A stretch of 64,000 nt of DNA. Origin: Sphingomonas sp. YR710. Its GTDB lineage: Bacteria > Pseudomonadota > Alphaproteobacteria > Sphingomonadales > Sphingomonadaceae. Below the pieces are notes generated by a model. It was not told the origin of the DNA. It saw only the letters and a list, made by a program, of their open reading frames with translations, and did no database searches. This document shows, in pieces, positions 59,204 through 64,000 of the stretch (positions are counted from its first letter, which is position 1; each line of letters begins with the position of its first letter). The stretch is from contig NZ_FMZJ01000002.1 of assembly GCF_900101455.1 (NCBI RefSeq), positions 1-64,000 on the forward strand. The letters are read 5' to 3'. Position numbers and translations under genes: made by a program.

Positions 59204-61344
59204 TCTGCGGCCTCATCGATGCCCTCGGGCGGGACGTTGTGGCCCAGCAACTGGAGCACTTCGGCCGCCGCGGCAACCAGGTTCGTGCCCGGGCCGAAGA
59301 TGCCCTGCACACCGGCGTCGCGGAGGAATTGATAATCCTGCGCCGGTATCACACCGCCGGCGATCACCTTGATATCGCCGCGGCCGGCATCACGCAGATG
59401 CCCGATGAGCTCCGGAATCAACGTCTTGTGGCCCGCCGCCAGGCTCGACGCGCCGACCACGTCGACATCGGCCTTCACCGCCAGCTCGGCGACTTCGCGC
59501 GGCGTCTGGAACAAGGGCCCCGCAACGATATCGAAGCCGAGATCGCCGAACGCCGACGATACCAGATTGGCGCCGCGGTCATGGCCGTCCTGGCCCATCT
59601 TTGCGACAAACATCTTGGGCTTGCGGCCCTTGCGCCGTTCGATCGCGGCGACGCCCTCCATCAGCCCGGTCCAGCGCGCATCATCGTCGAACGCGCCGCC
59701 ATAGATGCCCGAGACCGGTGTCGGCGTGGTGCCGTAGCGCCCAAACACATCCTCCATCGCCGCCGATATCTCGCCGAGCGTGGCGCGCGCGCGCGCGCAT
59801 TCGACGGCAAGAGCAAGCAAATTCTCGCTACCTTTCGCGCCTTCGCGCAGCGCATCGAGCGCCGCCCGGCACTTCGCTTCGTCGCGGCCGGCCTTCACCT
59901 TGTTGATCCGTGCGATCTGCGCCTCGCGCACCGCGACGTTATCGACGTCGAGAATGTCGATCGGCGCTTCATTGGCGAGCTTATATTTGTTGACGCCGAC
60001 GATCACGTCCTGGCCGCGATCGACCCGCGCGGCGCGGCCGGCGGCGGCTTCCTCGATCATCGCCTTGGGCCAGCCCGCCGCCACGGCCTTCGCCATGCCG
60101 CCATCGGCCTCGACCTTCTCGATGATCGCCCACGCCTTGTCGACGAGTTCCTGGGTCAGCGCCTCGATATAATAAGAGCCGCCGAGCGGATCGACGACCT
60201 TGGTCATCCCGGTCTCTTCCTGGATCACGATCTGCGTGTTGCGCGCGATCCGGGCGGAGAAGTCGGTCGGCAGCGCGATCGCCTCGTCGAGTGCGTTGGT
60301 GTGGAGCGACTGGGTGCCGCCCAGCATCGCCGCCATCGCCTCGATCGTGGTGCGCATCACGTTGTTGTACGGATCCTGCTCGGTCAGCGACACGCCCGAT
60401 GTCTGGCAATGGGTGCGCAGCATCTTCGAACGCTCGTCCTTCGCGCCGAGATTGGTCATCACCCGGTGCCACAGCACGCGGGCGGCGCGCAGCTTGGCGA
60501 TCTCCATGAAGAAGTTCATGCCGATCGCGAAGAAGAAGCTCAGCCGTCCCGCAAACTTGTCGATGTCGAGGCCCGAGGCGACGCCATATTTCACATATTC
60601 CTGGCCGTCGGCGATGGTGAAGGCGAGTTCCTGCACCTGCGTCGCGCCGGCCTCCTGCATATGATAACCGGAGATCGAGATGCTGTTGAACTTCGGCATT
60701 TCGCGCGACGTATAACCGAAGATGTCGGAGATGATCCGCATCGAGGGTTCGGGCGGGTAGATATAGGTGTTGCGGACCATGAACTCCTTGAGGATGTCGT
60801 TCTGGATGGTCCCGTCGAGCTGCGCGCGCGGCACGCCCTGTTCCTCACCGGCGACGATGAAGAAAGCGAGGATCGGGATCACCGCACCGTTCATCGTCAT
60901 CGACACCGACATCTGATCGAGCGGGATGCCGTCGAACAGGATCTTCATATCGTCGATCGTGTCGATCGCCACGCCCGCCTTGCCGACATCGCCGGTCACG
61001 CGCGGATGATCGCTGTCATAGCCGCGGTGGGTCGCCAGATCGAAGGCGACCGAGAGGCCCTTCTGCCCCGCCTTAAGATTGCGATGATAGAAGGCGTTCG
61101 ATTCCTCCGCCGTCGAGAAACCGGCATATTGGCGGATCGTCCACGGCCGGCCGGCATACATCGACGCACGCACGCCGCGCGTGAACGGCGCGAACCCCGG
61201 CAGGCCCGGATCGATGCCTGCGACATCATCGGCGGTGTAGAGCGGCTTGACGGCGATGCCCTCCGGCGTCTGCCAGGTCAGATCCTTGCCTTTGACTTCC
61301 TTGGCGGCGGCGGCCTGCCAGTCTGCGATCGTCTTCTCGGTCAT
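59200..61344 (-). CDS. scpA: Methylmalonyl-CoA mutase, large (single-chain) type
   Basis: The 714-residue adenosylcobalamin enzyme isomerises methylmalonyl-CoA to succinyl-CoA. The TIM barrel shows [21 protein letters not shown] (recognition only), [13 protein letters not shown] and [14 protein letters not shown]. The C-terminal cobalamin domain has [13 protein letters not shown] with the Asp-x-His-x2-Gly ligand motif. ATG 61344 is preferred over the open 61404. Its stop overlaps the bioB start. The MeaB-type GTPase chaperone is not in the window. Confidence 0.96.
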   Translation of the reverse strand: MTEKTIADWQAAAAKEVKGKDLTWQTPEGIAVKPLYTADDVAGIDPGLPGFAPFTRGVRASMYAGRPWTIRQYAGFSTAEESNAFYHRNLKAGQKGLSVAFDLATHRGYDSDHPRVTGDVGKAGVAIDTIDDMKILFDGIPLDQMSVSMTMNGAVIPILAFFIVAGEEQGVPRAQLDGTIQNDILKEFMVRNTYIYPPEPSMRIISDIFGYTSREMPKFNSISISGYHMQEAGATQVQELAFTIADGQEYVKYGVASGLDIDKFAGRLSFFFAIGMNFFMEIAKLRAARVLWHRVMTNLGAKDERSKMLRTHCQTSGVSLTEQDPYNNVMRTTIEAMAAMLGGTQSLHTNALDEAIALPTDFSARIARNTQIVIQEETGMTKVVDPLGGSYYIEALTQELVDKAWAIIEKVEADGGMAKAVAAGWPKAMIEEAAAGRAARVDRGQDVIVGVNKYKLANEAPIDILDVDNVAVREAQIARINKVKAGRDEAKCRAALDALREGAKGSENLLALAVECARARATLGEISAAMEDVFGRYGTTPTPVSGIYGGAFDDDARWTGLMEGVAAIERRKGRKPKMFVAKMGQDGHDRGANLVSSAFGDLGFDIVAGPLFQTPREVAELAVKADVDVVGASSLAAGHKTLIPELIGHLRDAGRGDIKVIAGGVIPAQDYQFLRDAGVQGIFGPGTNLVAAAAEVLQLLGHNVPPEGIDEAAE

Positions 61345-61345
61345 C

Positions 61346-62134
61346 TCAATGGCCCTCAAATATCGGCTTGCGCTTCTCGATGAAGGCCGCGACCCCTTCG
61401 GCACAATCGCGGGTGCGGCCCGCGACGGTCTGATTGGCGGCTTCGAGATCGAGCGTTTCGGAGAGTGTCAGGGTAAGTGCGCTTGCCACCTGCTTGCGCA
61501 TCATGCGGATCGCCATCGTCGGCCCGTTGGCAAGGCGAATCGCGATCTTGCGCGCCTCTGCCATCAGATCGGCATCGTCGACGACCCGGGCGATCAGGCC
61601 GGCGGCCTTCGCATCGTCGGCGCTCAATTTCTCGCCGAGCAGCGCCATCTCCAGCGCCTTGGCCCGGCCGACACCCCTGGCGACGAACCAGCTCGATCCG
61701 GCATCGGGCACCAGCCCGACATTGACGAATGCCATCAGCAGAAAGGCCGATCGCGCCGCGATCACGATATCGCCCGACAGGGCCACGCCGACGCCAGCGC
61801 CGACCGCCGGCCCGTTCAGCGCGGTGATGATCGGCAGCGGATAATCGGCCATCTTGCGAAGACCAGGATTATAGGATTCGTCGAGCAAGCCGCCGACATC
61901 CTCGGGAAGACCGAAATTGCCGTCCTCGTCGATCAGATCGGCCCCCGAACAGAAGGCCCGGCCCGCGGCCGTGATGATCAGCGCGCGGGCCCCGTCCCCA
62001 ACCGCCTTGTCCATCGCATCGACCATCTCGGCGAAAACCGTCGGGATCAGCGCGTTCATGCGGTCCGCACGATTGAACGTGATCGTCGCGACATTGTCGG
62101 ACAGTTCGAACAGGATCGTGCGATAGTCGCTCAA
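61346..62134 (-). CDS. Enoyl-CoA hydratase/isomerase family protein
   Basis: The 262-residue crotonase-fold enzyme has NRADRMNAL near the N-terminus, an oxyanion segment [14 protein letters not shown] and [20 protein letters not shown], quoted as family marks. The start is TTG 62134, which overlaps the mce stop in TTGA (62131-62134), with AAGGGG upstream; this unusual start is supported by spacing and alignment. It sits between mce and scpA. PaaG-like or acyl-CoA isomerase activity is possible. Confidence 0.87.
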   Translation of the reverse strand: MSDYRTILFELSDNVATITFNRADRMNALIPTVFAEMVDAMDKAVGDGARALIITAAGRAFCSGADLIDEDGNFGLPEDVGGLLDESYNPGLRKMADYPLPIITALNGPAVGAGVGVALSGDIVIAARSAFLLMAFVNVGLVPDAGSSWFVARGVGRAKALEMALLGEKLSADDAKAAGLIARVVDDADLMAEARKIAIRLANGPTMAIRMMRKQVASALTLTLSETLDLEAANQTVAGRTRDCAEGVAAFIEKRKPIFEGH

Positions 62135-62556
62135 TGCGCGGCCCCTTGCTTCGGCGTTTCCATGATCTCGGTCAGCACGCCACCCATATCCTTGGGATGC
62201 AGGAAGAAGACCGGCGTACCATGCGCGCCGATGCGCGGTTCGCCCAGCACGCGGATGCCCTTCGCCTCGAAATCGGCCTTGGCGGCATGAATCTCGGGCA
62301 CCTCGAAGCACACATGATGCTGCCCGCCCGCCGGATTCTTGGCGAGGAAGCCGTGGATCGGGCTATTCTCACCCAGCGGTTCGATCAGTTCGATCTGGCT
62401 GCTCGGTGTATCGACGAAGCAGACGCGCACGCCCTGCGGCGGCAGATCGAACGGCTCGTGGATCTTCGTCGCGCCGAGCACGTCGCGATAGAGCGCGATC
62501 GACTTTTCGATCGACGGCGTCGCAACGCCAACATGGTTCAAACGCCCGAGCGCCAT
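62131..62556 (-). CDS. mce: Methylmalonyl-CoA epimerase
   Basis: The 141-residue glyoxalase-fold enzyme converts (2S)- to (2R)-methylmalonyl-CoA for the mutase. Metal-ligand segments are LNHVGVATPSIE, GGQHHVCFEV and the Glu in VLTEIMETP. The start ATG 62556 shares one base with the thiolase stop (TGATG). Confidence 0.94.
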   Translation of the reverse strand: MALGRLNHVGVATPSIEKSIALYRDVLGATKIHEPFDLPPQGVRVCFVDTPSSQIELIEPLGENSPIHGFLAKNPAGGQHHVCFEVPEIHAAKADFEAKGIRVLGEPRIGAHGTPVFFLHPKDMGGVLTEIMETPKQGAAH

Positions 62557-63743
62557 CAGATTCTCTCCACGATAAGAGCAATGCCCTGTCCGCCACCGAT
62601 GCACATGGTGATCAGCGCGTAGCGGCCGCCGCTACGCTGCAATTCGTAAACGGCCTTGACCGTAAGGATCGCGCCGGTCGCCCCGATCGGGTGACCCAGA
62701 GCGATGCCGCTGCCGTTGGGATTGACCTTTTCAGGATCGAAACCCAGCGCGTTGGCGACCGCGCAGGCCTGCGCCGCGAACGCCTCATTGGCCTCGATCA
62801 CGTCCATCTGGTCGATCGTCAGGCCCGCGCGCTCAAGCGCGATCGGCACGGCCTTGATCGGCCCGATGCCCATCAGGTCGGGCTCGACGCCGGCATGACC
62901 CCAAGCAACGATGCGCGCAAGCGGGGTCAGGCCCTTGGCGTCGGCGACGGCGCGGGTTGCCAGCACCAAGGCGGCGGCGCCATCGTTGATGCCCGAGGCG
63001 TTGCCGGCGGTGACCGAGCCTTCCTTGTCGAAGGCCGGGCGCAGCTTCGCCAGGCTTTCCATGCTGGTTTCGGCGCGCGGATGCTCGTCGGTATCGAAAA
63101 GGGTCACGCCCTTGCGGGTCTTGAGTTCTACCGGGACGATCTGGTCCTTGAAGCGACCTTCGGCGATCGCCAGGGCAGCGCGGCGATGGCCTTCGACCGC
63201 AAGAGCATCCTGCGCCTCGCGACCGATGCCGTACTTCTTCGCGATATTTTCGGCGGTGATGCCCATGTGGAACCCGCCCCATGGGTCGTTGAGCGTCTCC
63301 AGCAGCACGTCGAGCATGCTGACATTGCCCATCTTCTGGCCCCAGCGCGCGTCCTTCACGATATAGGGCGCCTGGCTCATGCTCTCGGCGCCACCAGCGA
63401 CGGTGATACCTGCCTCGCCCAACCGCATCATCTGCGCGCAGGAGATAATCGCCTGCGCGCCCGATCCGCACAGCCGGTTGACCGTCAGCGCCGGCGCGGA
63501 AATCGGCACACCCGCGTTGACCGAAGCGACACGCGCCAGATAGGCATCCTTCGGGTTCGTCGGGATCACCTGGCCGATCACGACATGCTCGACATCGGAT
63601 GCCGCGACGCCCGCACGGCGCAGCGACTCTGCGATCACCGTCGCCGCCAGTTCGGCCGGCGGAACATCCTTCAACGCTCCGCCGAAATCGCCGATCGCTG
63701 TCCGCGCGGCGCCAACGATCAGAACGTCCTGCAAATCAACCAT
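62556..63743 (-). CDS. Acetyl-CoA acetyltransferase / 3-ketothiolase
   Basis: The 395-residue thiolase has its nucleophilic Cys in NRLCGSGAQAIIS, NEAFAAQACAVA, the GHP segment in GSGIALGHPIGATGA, and the second Cys in TMCIGGGQG. BktB- or PhaA-type activity fits: it could make or cleave acetoacetyl-CoA or ketovaleryl-CoA, linking to the propionyl-CoA genes. It is coupled to mce by a one-base overlap and lies 47 nt from the pccB end. Confidence 0.93.
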   Translation of the reverse strand: MVDLQDVLIVGAARTAIGDFGGALKDVPPAELAATVIAESLRRAGVAASDVEHVVIGQVIPTNPKDAYLARVASVNAGVPISAPALTVNRLCGSGAQAIISCAQMMRLGEAGITVAGGAESMSQAPYIVKDARWGQKMGNVSMLDVLLETLNDPWGGFHMGITAENIAKKYGIGREAQDALAVEGHRRAALAIAEGRFKDQIVPVELKTRKGVTLFDTDEHPRAETSMESLAKLRPAFDKEGSVTAGNASGINDGAAALVLATRAVADAKGLTPLARIVAWGHAGVEPDLMGIGPIKAVPIALERAGLTIDQMDVIEANEAFAAQACAVANALGFDPEKVNPNGSGIALGHPIGATGAILTVKAVYELQRSGGRYALITMCIGGGQGIALIVERI

Positions 63744-63790
63744 GTCACTGTCCTGCTGTCGGCGTCAGGGGCCGAAATATCGGGGGCGCC

Positions 63791-64000
63791 TCAGAGCGGA
63801 ATATTGTCGTGCTTCTTCCAGGGGTTTTCGAGGCTCTTGTTCCGAAGCTTGCGCAGGCCCAGCGCGATCCGCCGCCGCGTCGAATGCGGCATGATCACTT
63901 CATCGATGAAGCCCTTCGAGGCCGCGACGAACGGATTGGCGAAGCGCTCTTCATATTCCTTGGTGCGTGCGGCGATCTTGTCGGTATCGCCCAGGTCCTG
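63791..64000 (-). CDS. pccB: Propionyl-CoA carboxylase beta subunit, C-terminal fragment (cut by window edge)
   Basis: The readable 69 residues include ARTKEYEERFANPFVAASKG and HSTRRRIALGLRKLRNKSLENPWKKHDNIPL (described rather than analysed in full), the typical end of a PccB carboxyltransferase. The 5' part lies right of the window. Together with pccA at the other end of the operon it would form the propionyl-CoA carboxylase. It is the first of the operon genes seen here. Confidence 0.9.
   Translation of the reverse strand, partial: QDLGDTDKIAARTKEYEERFANPFVAASKGFIDEVIMPHSTRRRIALGLRKLRNKSLENPWKKHDNIPL

Noticed and set aside
59239-61383. A 714-codon open frame on the plus strand, antisense to the mutase gene
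   Set aside because: It spans scpA almost exactly, and its translation is Arg/His-rich with no recognisable domain. Long antisense frames are expected in high-GC coding DNA.

Overview
The window reads as chromosomal DNA of an alphaproteobacterium, most likely a sphingomonad. The support is convergent rather than a single marker: high GC, an UrcA-family protein, a mitochondrial-type ATP12 chaperone, FixL/FixJ-like regulators, the gene string trpF-trpB-trpA-accD-folC, and the Entner-Doudoroff set zwf-pgl-edd-glk-eda. Nearly the whole window is densely coding. I see no insertion sequence, phage gene, CRISPR array or tRNA.

Layout, left to right. (1) 1-12 kb, cell-surface carbohydrate: an ABC exporter ATPase (KpsT-like) and an outer-membrane polysaccharide export lipoprotein face left. 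Divergent from them are two related GT4 glycosyltransferases and two related methyltransferase-like proteins. Then come kdsA (Kdo-8-phosphate synthase) and opgG-opgH (osmoregulated periplasmic glucan). (2) 12-15.6 kb: a two-domain retropepsin-like protein, an exported peroxiredoxin, an UrcA protein and a TPR/aspartyl beta-hydroxylase. (3) 15.7-25.3 kb, leftward: aconitase with a small conserved gene, folC, accD, trpA, trpB, trpF, a Crp-family regulator and a DUF985 cupin. (4) 25.5-29.5 kb, rightward: a lipoprotein, then crcB-rluC-paiB-like-HAD-ATP12, whose coding regions overlap end to start. (5) 29.5-38 kb: housekeeping genes (gmk, purEK, gpmA, galE), a PHA depolymerase and a glutathione transferase. 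(6) 38-49.4 kb, leftward, signalling and uptake: FixLJ-like and LytSR-like two-component systems, dctA, a TonB-dependent receptor, a chemoreceptor and an OlsB-like acyltransferase. (7) 49.6-55.3 kb: Entner-Doudoroff operon. (8) 55.3-64 kb, leftward: a stand-alone TonB C-terminal-domain protein, then the propionyl-CoA/methylmalonyl-CoA operon pccB-thiolase-mce-ech-scpA-bioB-pccA.

How the genes fit together. Glucose is handled by zwf/pgl/edd/eda/glk and lower-glycolysis gpmA. Propionyl-CoA is carboxylated by PccAB, epimerised by Mce and isomerised by ScpA to succinyl-CoA for the citric acid cycle (aconitase is nearby). BioB supplies the biotin that PccA needs and is encoded within the same operon.

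The most unusual observation is a GC-rich palindromic repeat present twice. One copy (59075-59179, 105 nt) lies in frame inside the 5' coding part of bioB. The other (22023-22136, 114 nt) lies between trpB and trpA and seems to supply the trpA Shine-Dalgarno sequence. Each copy has long inverted arms that are themselves hairpins. Other points worth checking are a methyltransferase paralogue that has lost its cofactor motifs, a Fur/Irr-like box ahead of the aconitase unit, TGC-rich inverted repeats ahead of phaZ, and a FixL-like kinase whose PAS domain lacks the expected haem histidine.
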